From Bin87 sp965203195 (GTDB lineage: Bacteria > Chloroflexota > Dehalococcoidia > Lucifugimonadales > UBA3495): 64,000 bases of DNA. Of this stretch, positions 45,006-53,593 are shown piece after piece; the stretch's first letter is position 1; each line of letters begins with the position of its first letter. A program made the position numbers and the translations under genes. Location: NCBI GenBank assembly GCA_965203195.1, contig OZ241860.1, positions 2,480,001 to 2,544,000 on the forward strand, written 5' to 3'. The notes under the pieces were generated by a model, which searched no databases, was not told the origin of the DNA, and was given only the letters and a program-made list of their open reading frames with translations.

Positions 45006-46244
45006 ATGCTGGCTATCGTTGGCGGAAACCTGATTGACGGAACCGGCGCTCCCGTCCTGCCGGACGCCGCCGTGCTGATTGACGGCCAACTTATCGTGGC
45101 CGCCGGCCCCCGCGCCGCCGTGACCATCCCCGAGGACGCAACGGTGTATGACGCCGCCGGGCATACTATTATGCCCGGCCTGATTGACGTCCATGACCAC
45201 CTGGCCTCCGGCGGCTATGGCCTCACCGGGCGCTGGGGTATGGACGAACCCCTCTCCCTCGCCAACATCAAAACCGCCCAGGTCATTGAGGATACCCTCG
45301 CCGCCGGCTACACCACCGTCCGCGACGCCGGCGGTCTGGACGCCGGCTTCAAAATGGCCGTGGCCGAGGGTCTCATCAAAGGCCCCCGCCTCATCGTATC
45401 GGTGAATATAATGTCCCCCACCGGCGGCATTGAGGACAAGGTCAGCCCCAGCGGACACCGCAAGGTTGACCTGGGCCACGACCCGATGTCCCCTCACGGC
45501 GTGGCCGACGGCGTGGACGGCGTCCGCGCCAAGGTGCGCGAGCTCGTCCGCTGCGGCGCCGACCAGATCAAGTTCGCCACCACCGGCGGCGCTTCCGGGC
45601 GCCCCGGCAACGGCCCCCTGGACCAAGCCTATGCTATGGACGAAGCCCGGGCCCTGGTGGACGAGGCCGCCGCCTTGGGGCGCAGCACCCTGTGCCATGC
45701 CGTGGGCGGCGCGGGGCTGCCCATCGCCATCAAGGCCGGTGCCGGTTCCATTGAGCACGGCTGCTACCTGGCCGCCAACCCCGACCTGCTCAAAATGATG
45801 GCCGACCAGGGCGCCTTTTTCACGCCCACCTTTGAGGTGTACGACTTCCACAGCACGGTCAGCGCGCCGCACATCAAGGCGCGCGCCCAAGCCTTGATGG
45901 ACATTCACATTGAGAGCGTGGAACTGGCGATTAAAGAGGGCGTCCGCATCGTTGCCGGCACCGACGCCGGCGGTTTCGTGCACGGCGACAACGCCCGCGA
46001 GCTGGAGCTGATGGTGGAAAAGGGAATGTCTCCGATGCTGGCCATCCAGGCCGCCACCGGCTACGCCGCCGAATGCTGCGGCATCGGCACGGAAACCGGC
46101 GTCATCGCTCCCGGCAAGCAGGCCGACATCCTGGTCGTTCACGGCGACCCGCTGGCTAACATCTCCATCCTCCGCGACCGCAGCAAGCTGGCTTTGATAA
46201 TGAAAGGCGGCGATGCCTATAAAAACCGGCTGGCAGCGTCGTAA
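45006..46244 (+). CDS. Amidohydrolase (imidazolonepropionase/prolidase-like)
   Basis: A 412-residue TIM-barrel metal hydrolase. The N-terminal composite beta-sandwich (GGNLIDGTGAPVLPDAAVLI) leads to the HxH motif in PGLIDVHDHL. The carboxylated lysine region is GADQIKFATTGG; further metal His residues are in LCHAVGG and IEHGC, and the catalytic Asp in VAGTDAGG. The end PGKQADILVVHGDPL completes the sandwich. Substrate may be a cyclic amide or Xaa-Pro dipeptide; not decidable. GAGGT precedes the ATG. Confidence 0.9.
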   Translation: MLAIVGGNLIDGTGAPVLPDAAVLIDGQLIVAAGPRAAVTIPEDATVYDAAGHTIMPGLIDVHDHLASGGYGLTGRWGMDEPLSLANIKTAQVIEDTLAAGYTTVRDAGGLDAGFKMAVAEGLIKGPRLIVSVNIMSPTGGIEDKVSPSGHRKVDLGHDPMSPHGVADGVDGVRAKVRELVRCGADQIKFATTGGASGRPGNGPLDQAYAMDEARALVDEAAALGRSTLCHAVGGAGLPIAIKAGAGSIEHGCYLAANPDLLKMMADQGAFFTPTFEVYDFHSTVSAPHIKARAQALMDIHIESVELAIKEGVRIVAGTDAGGFVHGDNARELELMVEKGMSPMLAIQAATGYAAECCGIGTETGVIAPGKQADILVVHGDPLANISILRDRSKLALIMKGGDAYKNRLAAS

Positions 46245-46283
46245 GCCGTCGCCAGCTGGAACGCCGGCAAGCCCGGGGATTGG

Positions 46284-46320
46284 CAAACGGGTTGGCGGAC
46301 GGTTCCGGCCGACCCGTTTG
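46284..46320 (+). terminator. Hairpin after the amidohydrolase gene
   Basis: CAAACGGGTTGGC (46284-46296) pairs with GCCGACCCGTTTG (46308-46320), 13 bp with one G-T pair and an 11-base loop, 40 bp after the stop. No long U-tract follows, so it may be a weak terminator. Confidence 0.5.
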
Positions 46321-46364
46321 TCTATTGGCGCCGCAATGGGGTAAAATCGTATCAACCTGATACG
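46318..46364 (+). promoter_or_regulatory. Promoter with overlapping operator-like dyad
   Basis: TTGTCT (46318-46323) and TAAAAT (46342-46347) are 18 bp apart. A 7-bp inverted repeat, CGTATCA-ACC-TGATACG (46348-46364), sits right at the expected transcription start, a classic repressor position. The next gene starts at 46379. Confidence 0.5.
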
Positions 46365-46378
46365 AATGGGTGAATGCG

Positions 46379-46795
46379 ATGATGAACTATATGAACCAGA
46401 ACAGCGGTGCCATTCTGGTCATCCTGGCCACGCTGGCCCTGCTCGGCGCCGGCATAGGCTGGATCACCAACGAAATCAATGGCGTCCGGGGTGAGGTCAA
46501 CGTCGTCCGAGGCGAAGTCAACGATTTGCGGGGCGAAATCAGGGGTTTGCGGCAGGATCAGGCCGCTATGGAACGCCGGCTGACGGAGAAAATTCAGGCC
46601 ACCGACGACAGCCTGGTCGCCACCGACGCCAGCTTGGCCGCCACCGACGCCCGCGTTGCGGCCGTCCAGCAATCACTGGCGCAGCTGGAAGCGAAAGTTG
46701 ACGCCCTGCTGGAAGCCATCGCCAACCATTCCCACACCGAGGACGGCGTAAGTTTCGCCAGGCCGGTTGCGGAGCCTCAAGCCGGAGGCAACTAG
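46379..46795 (+). CDS. Membrane-anchored coiled-coil protein
   Basis: A 138-residue protein with one N-terminal helix (GAILVILATLALLGAGIGWI) and then heptad-like repeats (VRGEVNVVRGEVNDLRGEIR, TDASLAATDARVAAV) forming a coiled coil. The tail (HSHTEDGVSFARPVAEP) is unstructured. It resembles in plan the large repeat protein at 57149. It is 36 bp upstream of the methylase-Mrr gene and may share its transcript. A GTG at 46370 is an alternative start. Function unknown. Confidence 0.6.
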   Translation: MMNYMNQNSGAILVILATLALLGAGIGWITNEINGVRGEVNVVRGEVNDLRGEIRGLRQDQAAMERRLTEKIQATDDSLVATDASLAATDARVAAVQQSLAQLEAKVDALLEAIANHSHTEDGVSFARPVAEPQAGGN

Positions 46796-46831
46796 CCGGA
46801 TGAGCGCCCGCCGCCGCAAAGGAGCGCTTAT

Positions 46832-48310
46832 ATGCCCGCCGTAGCTCCCAACCAACTTTTCTTTGGAGATAACCTGGACATTCTGCGGGAACATATCGCG
46901 GAGGCCAGCGTTGACCTGATTTATCTGGACCCGCCGTTCAACTCCAATGTCAATTACAACATTCTGTTCCGCGAACAGGACGGAGCGCAGTCGGTGGCGC
47001 AGATTGCCGCTTTTGAGGATACCTGGCACTGGGGGCTGGAAGCCGAGGCCGCCTGGCGCGCGACGGTCGCCAACGGGCCCGCCCGCCTGTCCGAATTGCT
47101 CCAGTCGTTGCGGGCGTTCCTCGGCGCCAACGATATGATGGCTTACCTGACGATGATGGCGCCCCGGCTTGCCGAACTGCATCGCGTCCTCAAACCCGCC
47201 GGCAGCATCTACCTGCACTGCGATCCTACCGCCAGCCACTACCTCAAATTGATGCTGGACGCCATCTTTGGCCCGCGCAATTTCTGCAACGAAATCATCT
47301 GGCACTACCGCAAATGGGCTACCGGCAAATATACCTTCCAGCGCAATCACGATGTGATATTGTTCTACGCCCGTTCTGCCAGCCGGGAACGCACTTTCAA
47401 CCAGCTCTATATGGAACGGGCCGCTTCCACGCAGAAAAGGTTCGGCGACGGCAGAATAGTGTCCGGGCGCGACGCCGGCGGCCGCCGCGCCCCGTCGCAG
47501 GTGGAAACCCGGGCCTCGCCGGGTGTCCGGCAGGACGATGTCTGGCATATTTCGCGGGTAGCGCCCGTCAACCAGCTGTTTCCCACCCAAAAGCCGGATG
47601 CGCTGCTGGAACGCATCATCACCGCCAGCAGCAACGAGGGCGATGTGGTGCTGGACCCCTTCTGTGGCTGCGGCACCGCCACGGTAGCCGCCGAACGCCT
47701 CAACCGCCGGTGGATTGGCATTGACATCACCCACCTGGCAATATCCCTGATACGCCATCGCCTGCAAGACTCTTTTGGCGACAGCCTGCGGCCTTACGAA
47801 GTGCATGGCGTACCCCGGGACACGGCCAGCGCCGCCGCCCTCGCCGCCCAGGATCGGTACCAGTTTGAATGGTGGGCCGTCAGCCTGCTGGACGCCCGCC
47901 CCAACAACGACAGGCGCAAGGGCGCCGACGGCGGCATTGACGGCATCATCAACTTCTTTGATGACGACAGCGGGCGCGCCAAACGGGTTGCAGTGCAGGT
48001 CAAAAGCGGCCTCGTGAACCGGGGCGCCGTCGCCCAGCTGAAAGCGGATCTGCGGACGGCCAACGCGGAAATCGGCGTATTCGTCACCCTCAATCCGCCC
48101 ACCCGTCCGATGTTGCAAGAGGCGGCGTCCGCCGGCTTCTACACCCCGGCGCATTTTCCGGATCACCAGTACCCGCGCCTGCAAATAATGACGATTGACG
48201 AACTGCTGGCCGGCAAAACCGCCGTTTATCCCCGCTATGCGCCACCGGCCACTTTCCGCCGCTCCCCGCGCCGGGCGCGGGTGCCGGGGCGACAGTCGGA
48301 TTTGGTATAG
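46832..48310 (+). CDS. DNA methyltransferase fused to an Mrr-type nuclease domain
   Basis: A 492-residue putative single-chain restriction-modification enzyme. The beta-class methylase has DPPF (33-36), LHCDPTASHYLKLMLDAIFG, FPTQKPDALLERII and the SAM motif DPFCGCGT (275-282). Residues about 335-460 contain GADGGIDG (364-371) and VQVKSG (Gln389, Lys391), the D...QxK arrangement of Mrr-like PD-(D/E)XK nucleases, then FVTLNPPTRPMLQEA and LQIMTIDELLAG, typical of this C-terminal family. AAGGAG precedes the ATG. No separate specificity or restriction gene is near. It is a second, independent fusion, unlike the HNH one at 31824. Confidence 0.87.
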   Translation: MPAVAPNQLFFGDNLDILREHIAEASVDLIYLDPPFNSNVNYNILFREQDGAQSVAQIAAFEDTWHWGLEAEAAWRATVANGPARLSELLQSLRAFLGANDMMAYLTMMAPRLAELHRVLKPAGSIYLHCDPTASHYLKLMLDAIFGPRNFCNEIIWHYRKWATGKYTFQRNHDVILFYARSASRERTFNQLYMERAASTQKRFGDGRIVSGRDAGGRRAPSQVETRASPGVRQDDVWHISRVAPVNQLFPTQKPDALLERIITASSNEGDVVLDPFCGCGTATVAAERLNRRWIGIDITHLAISLIRHRLQDSFGDSLRPYEVHGVPRDTASAAALAAQDRYQFEWWAVSLLDARPNNDRRKGADGGIDGIINFFDDDSGRAKRVAVQVKSGLVNRGAVAQLKADLRTANAEIGVFVTLNPPTRPMLQEAASAGFYTPAHFPDHQYPRLQIMTIDELLAGKTAVYPRYAPPATFRRSPRRARVPGRQSDLV

Positions 48311-48369
48311 TCTTTACGCTCCGTAAAATCCCCACCCGCAAAATCCCGACCGTGGTCGTTTATCCCCCT

Positions 48370-49146
48370 ATGCGCTTCCAAATCCTCACCCTCTTTCCCG
48401 ACGCCTTCCGCGCCCTGGCCGAGTACAGCATCCTCGGCCGCGCCGCGCGGCAGGGCCGCATCTCCATAGCCGCCACCGACATCCGCCGCTTCGCCGCCGA
48501 CCGGCACGGCACCGCCGACGACTACCAGTTCGGCGGCGGCCCCGGCATGGTTATGAAGCCCGAGCCCGTGTTCGCCGCCGTGGCCCACGCCCGTTCCGCC
48601 ATCCCCGATGACGCGGAACGCCGCCTAACCCCCGTGGTCCTCACCTCCCCCCAGGGCCGCATCCTCAACCAGAGCGTGGTTGACGAATTCGCCGCCGCGC
48701 CCGGCCTGATTGTCATCTGCGGCCATTACGCCGGCGTTGACGAGCGCATCAGAGACGGCCTGGTTACGCACGAAGTCAGCATCGGCGACTATGTGCTCAC
48801 CGGCGGCGAACTGGCCGCGATGGTCATCATTGACGCCGTATCCCGTTTTGTGCCTGATGTGGTCGGTTCGGCGGAGAATGTGCGGGACGACAGCATCACT
48901 TCCGGCCTGTTGCAGCATCCGCTCTACACCCGGCCGGCCGATTTTGACGGTATGCCTGTTCCCGAAATCCTGCGCTCCGGCAACCACGCCGCAATTGAAC
49001 GCTGGCGACGGCGCCAGTCTCTGGAACGCACCCTGCGGATGCGCCCCGATCTGCTGCACGCGGCGCCCCTCGCCAACTCCGACCGCGCCTATCTGGCCGG
49101 CCTGGGCTGGGACGGCCAGGGCCGGGACGGCAGCGGCACCGGGTGA
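48370..49146 (+). CDS. trmD: tRNA (guanine-N1)-methyltransferase
   Basis: A 258-residue SPOUT-fold enzyme methylating G37 of tRNAs with a 36-37 GG. Family segments are ILTLFPDAF, DDYQFGGGPGMVMKPEP, VLTSPQGRILNQ, LIVICGHYAGVDERI, SIGDYVLTGGELAAMVIIDA and the C-terminal ILRSGNHAAIERWRR. The catalytic Asp is in the loop VVGSAENVRDDS. Length is usual. Its usual neighbours rpsP, rimM and rplS are absent. Confidence 0.94.
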   Translation: MRFQILTLFPDAFRALAEYSILGRAARQGRISIAATDIRRFAADRHGTADDYQFGGGPGMVMKPEPVFAAVAHARSAIPDDAERRLTPVVLTSPQGRILNQSVVDEFAAAPGLIVICGHYAGVDERIRDGLVTHEVSIGDYVLTGGELAAMVIIDAVSRFVPDVVGSAENVRDDSITSGLLQHPLYTRPADFDGMPVPEILRSGNHAAIERWRRRQSLERTLRMRPDLLHAAPLANSDRAYLAGLGWDGQGRDGSGTG

Positions 49147-49179
49147 TGCAGCCGGGCGAAGCAGCGGGGTGAAGCAACG

Positions 49180-49701
49180 ATGCGCCGCCGCGATTTCCGG
49201 TTCGGCTGTCCCCTGCGCGTGCGCTGGCAGGAATGCGACGCCCAGGGCATCGCATTCAACGGCAGCTATCTGGGCTGGCTGGAAGTAGTCCAGGCCGAAT
49301 ACTTCCGCAACCTGGGCTTCAGCATCTACCGCATCGCCGCCGCCGGCTACTTTGACAGCGCCGTGGTCAAGGCCACCCTGGAATACAAAGCCCCGGCGCG
49401 GGTTGACGAAATGCTGGACTTGCGGGCGCGGGTGGCCCGCATCGGCAACACCAGCCTGACCCTGCAAGCGGCCATATTCCCCGGCGCCGGCGGCCCGGAT
49501 GACGCCCCCCTGACCACCATAGAGGCCATCTACGCCGGCTTCCACGCTGATACCGGCGCCACCCGCCGCGTCCCGGACGCCATCCGCGCCCTGGTGGAGC
49601 GCTGGGAAACCGCCGGCGAGACGCTGCCACTGGACGATTTCCCGGAGCTGGCGGCGGCGGCGCAACATCCGCAACCCCCACCCGGCGCTGCAACCCCGTG
49701 A
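49180..49701 (+). CDS. Hotdog-fold acyl-CoA thioesterase (4-hydroxybenzoyl-CoA thioesterase/YbgC-like)
   Basis: A 173-residue hotdog protein. VRWQECDAQGIAFNGSYLGWLE carries the catalytic Asp of the 4HBT/YbgC type, where the usual D-x-x-G-x-x-N/Y spacing is seen. It continues VVKATLEYKAPARVDEML and ARIGNTSLTLQAAIF. A Pro/Ala tail exceeds the usual length. It lies 33 bp after trmD and may be co-transcribed with it. Acyl substrate unknown. Confidence 0.82.
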   Translation: MRRRDFRFGCPLRVRWQECDAQGIAFNGSYLGWLEVVQAEYFRNLGFSIYRIAAAGYFDSAVVKATLEYKAPARVDEMLDLRARVARIGNTSLTLQAAIFPGAGGPDDAPLTTIEAIYAGFHADTGATRRVPDAIRALVERWETAGETLPLDDFPELAAAAQHPQPPPGAATP

Positions 49702-49832
49702 TCCGGCTGCGGGGCCTGCAACGCAATCCAGTGCTGCCCGGCAGTATTGTCAGGCAATTTTGACTATGTGATAATCACGAAGCCGGCCACGCAATGATGT
49801 CCATCGGATCCGGCTGACAGGAGCGCATTACA

Positions 49833-50384
49833 ATGACCACCGCAACTGCCACCGCCGCGCCGGACCGCGCTGCGGCCGGCGCCCCCGGCTTGCCGCCCGG
49901 GATAGTCAGCTTTCTGGACATCATCGTTACTGCCGCCTTGCGCCAACCTGACCCGGCGGATGCCCCTGCCCGGTCTGTCCAGTGGGAAGCCGACCGGATG
50001 GCGGCGCTGTCCCAGCAGCCCCGGTGGCTCCAGCCTACCATCCGGCGGATGCTGACCTTGCCCTGGGATGACGACAACTGGAATGACGACGCCAGGCCCA
50101 CCGACCCGGCCGCCGCGGCCAACCTGTTGATCCTGCTGGCGTCCATCCTGGACGATACTACGCCGACGCCTATCATCGTGCCCACCTGGCGCGGCGGCGT
50201 CCAGGCCGAATGGCACACCAACGGCGTAGATCTGGAAATCGAAGTCGACCCTACCGAGCCCGCCCAGTACTTCTTTTTCAGTCATACCAATGAGGAGGAA
50301 TACGAGGAGCCCGTAGCCGGAAACCTGGAGCAACTGGTCGGGCTTACCGGTCGCCTGTCCTCCGGCACTGGAGGCAGCCTATGA
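49833..50384 (+). CDS. Uncharacterised conserved-looking protein, first gene of a two-gene module
   Basis: A 183-residue protein. The N-terminal half has WLQPTIRRMLTLPWDDDNW and a helix ANLLILLASILDD. The C-terminal half has PTWRGGVQAEWHTNGVDLEI, a strand-rich segment that I associate with unnamed protein pairs in other high-GC bacteria. No catalytic motif or membrane helix is visible. The stop overlaps the next ATG by four bases (ATGA). A low-GC stretch with TTTTGACTATGTGATAAT precedes it, perhaps its promoter. Confidence 0.6.
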   Translation: MTTATATAAPDRAAAGAPGLPPGIVSFLDIIVTAALRQPDPADAPARSVQWEADRMAALSQQPRWLQPTIRRMLTLPWDDDNWNDDARPTDPAAAANLLILLASILDDTTPTPIIVPTWRGGVQAEWHTNGVDLEIEVDPTEPAQYFFFSHTNEEEYEEPVAGNLEQLVGLTGRLSSGTGGSL

Positions 50385-50761
50385 CCTCTCCTCCTGACGA
50401 CCTTGCCATTGGCGACGACCAAGTAGTTGTCAGACGGGTACACAGTGATCATCACTCGTATGATGAATATCTGGGTCGCCGTCGCCCCAGCACTCAGGCT
50501 TTTCTGCAAAACGGGCGCGACGGCCTGACGTCCGTGTACCTGCTGTCGGAAACTACGCCGGATGCCATAGCCGCCGGAGGCAGAGAACCGTACCAATGCG
50601 CCGTGAGCGTAGCTGTCTTGCGCGAGAACGGCCTCGGCATCATACGCACGCCGGGAAGCGGCGGTCCCGGTCACTGCGACATCACCGGCCGCAAAACAAA
50701 AAGCCGGCTGAATCGCATAGTTAGCGCCGCCCGCTGGGTTCCCGGCTACGCGCCGCCCTAA
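50381..50761 (+). CDS. Uncharacterised protein, second gene of the module
   Basis: A 126-residue protein translationally coupled to the previous one. RRVHSDHHSYDEYLGRRRPS, QAFLQNGRDGLTSVYLL and a C-terminal GPGHCDITGRKTKSRLNRIV give it a distinct signature, with His and Cys residues that could bind metal. Because the pair is size-matched and overlapping, a toxin-antitoxin role is conceivable but not shown. It converges on speE, overlapping its stop by four bases. Confidence 0.58.
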   Translation: MTSPPDDLAIGDDQVVVRRVHSDHHSYDEYLGRRRPSTQAFLQNGRDGLTSVYLLSETTPDAIAAGGREPYQCAVSVAVLRENGLGIIRTPGSGGPGHCDITGRKTKSRLNRIVSAARWVPGYAPP

Positions 50762-51687
50762 ACCATAAACACCGGCGCCTCATCCCGGTTAATCCGCCTC
50801 TCCCCCGCAATCCCCTCCCGGATGTGCCGAGGCAGGGCGAACATCGCCGCGTAGCTTTCCCCGTCATAGTGGCGCAGCGGCCCGGTCAGCCGTTCCGCAA
50901 TGCGCCGTTCCATCTCCGCCGGCGTCAGCTGCGGCAGCGGGCTGTCCGACGCCACCGTGAACCCCCACAGGGTAACGAACGACGGCACGTGCGTCTGGTA
51001 GGCGCGCGCGTGGTTGAAAACACTTTCCAGCGTCTTATAAATGGTTGTAAAACATTCGCGCAGGCTCAAATATCCTGCCGGCCCCGACTGCGTCGCCAGG
51101 ATGCCGCCCGGTTTCAGCCGGGCCCGGGCGATGTTGTAATACTCCTCGGTATAGAGGAGATACGCCGGGCCGCCCTCCAGCGGGTCCACCAGGTCCATTA
51201 TCATCACATCGTATTGCTTGCTGTCTGCTTCCAGATACTTGCGGGCATCAGTATGAATCACCGTGGCCCTGGGGTCGTCAAAAGCGCCCCGGTGATGCCG
51301 GGGCAGATGTTCCCGGCACAACGCCACCACCTGCTCGTCCAGGTCAACCATCGTAACCCGCCCCACCGTGCGATGCGCCAGCGTCTCCCGCAGCGTGCCG
51401 CCTTCGCCGCCGCCGCCGATAAAAATATCCCGCGGCTCCGGGTGCAGCAGCAGCGCCGGATGCGCCAGCGACTCGTGGTAGATATGCTCGTCCCGCTCCG
51501 TGGACTGCGTCTTGCCGTCCAGCAGCAGGCTGCGGCCATAGACCTCCGAGCGCACCACCTCAACGCGCTGGTAGCCGGTATGCCCCGAATACAGCACCTC
51601 GTCGACCTTCAGCATAACCGCCAGGTCGGGCATTACCGTTTCAATCACCCACTTGCCGGTGATTTCTTCCATCGGATAGCTGGCCAC
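50758..51687 (-). CDS. speE: Spermidine (polyamine aminopropyl) synthase
   Basis: A 309-residue aminopropyltransferase joining putrescine with decarboxylated SAM. The segments LLLDGKTQSTERDEHIYHESLAHPAL, IFIGGGGEGGTLRETLAH (nucleotide-binding glycines), VDLDEQVVALCREHLP, HTDARKYLE and MDLVDPLEGGPAYLLY are all conserved; the Asp of DLVDP is the catalytic base. The GTG at 51687 is used; an ATG at 51672 is also possible. The speH gene lies just upstream on the same strand, so both steps of spermidine synthesis are clustered. Confidence 0.92.
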   Translation of the reverse strand: MASYPMEEITGKWVIETVMPDLAVMLKVDEVLYSGHTGYQRVEVVRSEVYGRSLLLDGKTQSTERDEHIYHESLAHPALLLHPEPRDIFIGGGGEGGTLRETLAHRTVGRVTMVDLDEQVVALCREHLPRHHRGAFDDPRATVIHTDARKYLEADSKQYDVMIMDLVDPLEGGPAYLLYTEEYYNIARARLKPGGILATQSGPAGYLSLRECFTTIYKTLESVFNHARAYQTHVPSFVTLWGFTVASDSPLPQLTPAEMERRIAERLTGPLRHYDGESYAAMFALPRHIREGIAGERRINRDEAPVFMV

Positions 51688-51848
51688 GATGCGAACCTGT
51701 CCGTAGTCTGTGATGAGATGAGCGGCGCGGTTTCCGGCCGGGCAATTTCCCGCCGGGCAGTTCCGGCCTAGCGATCCCGTCCTGACGATTCCGTCCCTGC
51801 CGAAATCGGGCGCGTCTTTTTGCCGTCGGCCGTTCCGGGCGCGCCGGG

Positions 51849-52238
51849 TCAGACGAGGCTGTGCGCCGCCTGCGGTTGCGCAATGCGGATGCCGCTGGGC
51901 CCGCGCCGGATTTGCGTAATCTCCGGGTTGCGACAGCCCAGCGCGGCGATGATCACATCGGCGGCCCGGTCGGGCATCGTCTGTTCGCCGCAGGTAAATA
52001 TATCCGCCGCCGCATAGCCCAGTTCCGGCCAGGTGTGGATGGAAATGTGCGACTCGGCGATGGACAAAATGCCGGTCACCCCCTGGGGGGTGAACTGGTG
52101 AAACGACTCGCCCACCACCTGGGCGCCCACGGCGGCGGCGGCGCGCAACAGCTCCCGGCGAATGTACGCCAGGTCGTCAAGGCGGTAGGGGTCGCAGTCT
52201 CGAAGTTCCAGCAGCACGTGCGTACCTAGTACATTCAA
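51849..52238 (-). CDS. speH: S-adenosylmethionine decarboxylase proenzyme (class 1B)
   Basis: A 129-residue proenzyme that self-cleaves to form a pyruvoyl group and decarboxylates SAM for spermidine synthesis. ESHISIHTWPE contains the cleavage Ser63 and His68; FTCG supplies Cys83. These positions equal those of the Thermotoga enzyme. GTHVLLELRDCDP is the N-terminal conserved segment. An AAGGTGA lies just before the ATG. The gap 52239-52501 upstream is shared with the next gene's promoter. Confidence 0.94.
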   Translation of the reverse strand: MNVLGTHVLLELRDCDPYRLDDLAYIRRELLRAAAAVGAQVVGESFHQFTPQGVTGILSIAESHISIHTWPELGYAAADIFTCGEQTMPDRAADVIIAALGCRNPEITQIRRGPSGIRIAQPQAAHSLV

Positions 52239-52405
52239 TCACCTTTTCCTCCGGGCAAATTAGCCACCCCGGGGCCGGCGTCTGCCGTCCCCCCGGCGCA
52301 TCCGGGCCGCGAGTGACTGCTTACGATTGTAACCAAATTCTAAAATCAATTCAAGTGCGGGAAATTAGCCCGCCGGCGCCGCCCGGCGCATCCCCACCGC
52401 CCGTT

Positions 52406-52434
52406 TTGTCATAACCCCGATATTCCTGTATATT
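52406..52434 (+). promoter_or_regulatory. Sigma-70 promoter of the Pro/Thr lipoprotein gene
   Basis: TTGTCA (52406-52411) and TATATT (52429-52434) at the ideal 17-bp spacing. Transcription would begin near 52442, giving a leader of about 60 bases to the ATG at 52502. Confidence 0.65.
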
Positions 52435-52501
52435 ATCCGCCGCAATGCTACCCTGCATCCCGTTGTCCCGCCATCCCGCCATCCGCTACGGAGTTTCGTT
52501 G

Positions 52502-53542
52502 ATGCTGTCCCCGGCCCGCAAAATCATCCTGCCTGCCCTGCTGCTGACGCTGCTGGGTGCCTCCCTTGCCGTGGCGGCCTGCGCCTCGGACCCGCCGCCG
52601 CCGCCTACCGCCGCGCCGGCTGCCGCCGTGGCTGCCCCGGCCGCCACCGATACGCCGGTTCCCACGCCCACGGCCACGCCGGCGCCCACCGCTACTGCTA
52701 CCCCACGCCCCACGCCTACCCCCGTTCCTACGAATACTCCGCAGCCCACCGCTACGCCCACGCCGACTCCCACGCCAACGCCTACCCCTACGCCTACTCC
52801 CGAACCGACCCTGGCGCCCGGCGAACCCACGCGCACGCCCACCCCAATTCCCACGCCGACGCCCACGCCGGCGCCCATCGACAGCCTGACGCCGGCCGAC
52901 CTGCCCAACCTGCTGCCCTCGGTAGCCGACATCGCCGGCCTGGCTACCGAAACCAAAGCGGACAGTGAGACAATCAGGGAAGTCGTCATCGCCGGCGTCT
53001 GCACCAGCGGTGCGGACGCCGAGTGCCCCTATGAGGCCGTCCAGGCAGAAGGCGAATTCCCCGCCCCCGGCCCCGGTTTCGTGGCCGGCTATAAGCGCTG
53101 GAGCTGGGGCGGCGGCCTGCTCAATGTGTACAGCGTGGCCGGCAGCCGGGCCTACTTTACCCTCACCTGGGTCAGCCTGTACGACACCCCGGAGGACGCC
53201 AAAGCGCAGGTTGATACCCTCAAGGACTACGACCGCAAAGTGCTGAACGAAGAAATCGACGATATAGTAGTTCAAGACCTCCGGGTGCCCGTGCCCGGCG
53301 TGAATGTCATCTCCGTGCGCGATGCCGACGCCCCTCAATTGGGCGACTACGCGGTGAGCAAGGAATACACTTTCTCCGGTCGCACTACCATTGTTGACGG
53401 GCGCGAAATCCGCTTTGCCCGGGGGCGCACCGCCGTGCGGGCCATCGTCGCCGGGGTGTACAAAAAAACCGATGTCGCTGCCACCCGCGCCATCGCCGAA
53501 ATCATCGCCCAACGGATTGAGCCGTTTATGACGGCGCCTTAA
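52502..53542 (+). CDS. Lipoprotein with long Pro/Thr linker, unknown C-terminal domain
   Basis: A 346-residue lipoprotein. The signal peptide (KIILPALLLTLLGASLAVAAC) ends in lipobox AVAAC. Residues about 30-125 are a (PT)n linker with TPTPTPTPTPT runs, typical of Chloroflexota surface proteins. The C-terminal 200 residues (VAGYKRWSWGGGLLNVYSV, FTLTWVSLYDTPEDAKAQVD) form a globular domain of unknown function, perhaps binding a ligand at the surface. CGGAG precedes the ATG at 52502; an upstream ATG at 52445 lies too near the promoter. Confidence 0.8.
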   Translation: MLSPARKIILPALLLTLLGASLAVAACASDPPPPPTAAPAAAVAAPAATDTPVPTPTATPAPTATATPRPTPTPVPTNTPQPTATPTPTPTPTPTPTPTPEPTLAPGEPTRTPTPIPTPTPTPAPIDSLTPADLPNLLPSVADIAGLATETKADSETIREVVIAGVCTSGADAECPYEAVQAEGEFPAPGPGFVAGYKRWSWGGGLLNVYSVAGSRAYFTLTWVSLYDTPEDAKAQVDTLKDYDRKVLNEEIDDIVVQDLRVPVPGVNVISVRDADAPQLGDYAVSKEYTFSGRTTIVDGREIRFARGRTAVRAIVAGVYKKTDVAATRAIAEIIAQRIEPFMTAP

Positions 53543-53593
53543 CCCTCATCATCCGCATCCCCAATCCCCAAGCTTGCGGGCGGTATCCCTACA

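Noticed and set aside
49833..50761. Calling the gene pair a toxin-antitoxin system
   Set aside because: Only size and overlap suggest it; no toxin or antitoxin motif can be seen.
52650..52880. Tandem DNA repeat as an array or satellite
   Set aside because: It encodes the Pro/Thr linker of a lipoprotein and is degenerate at third positions.
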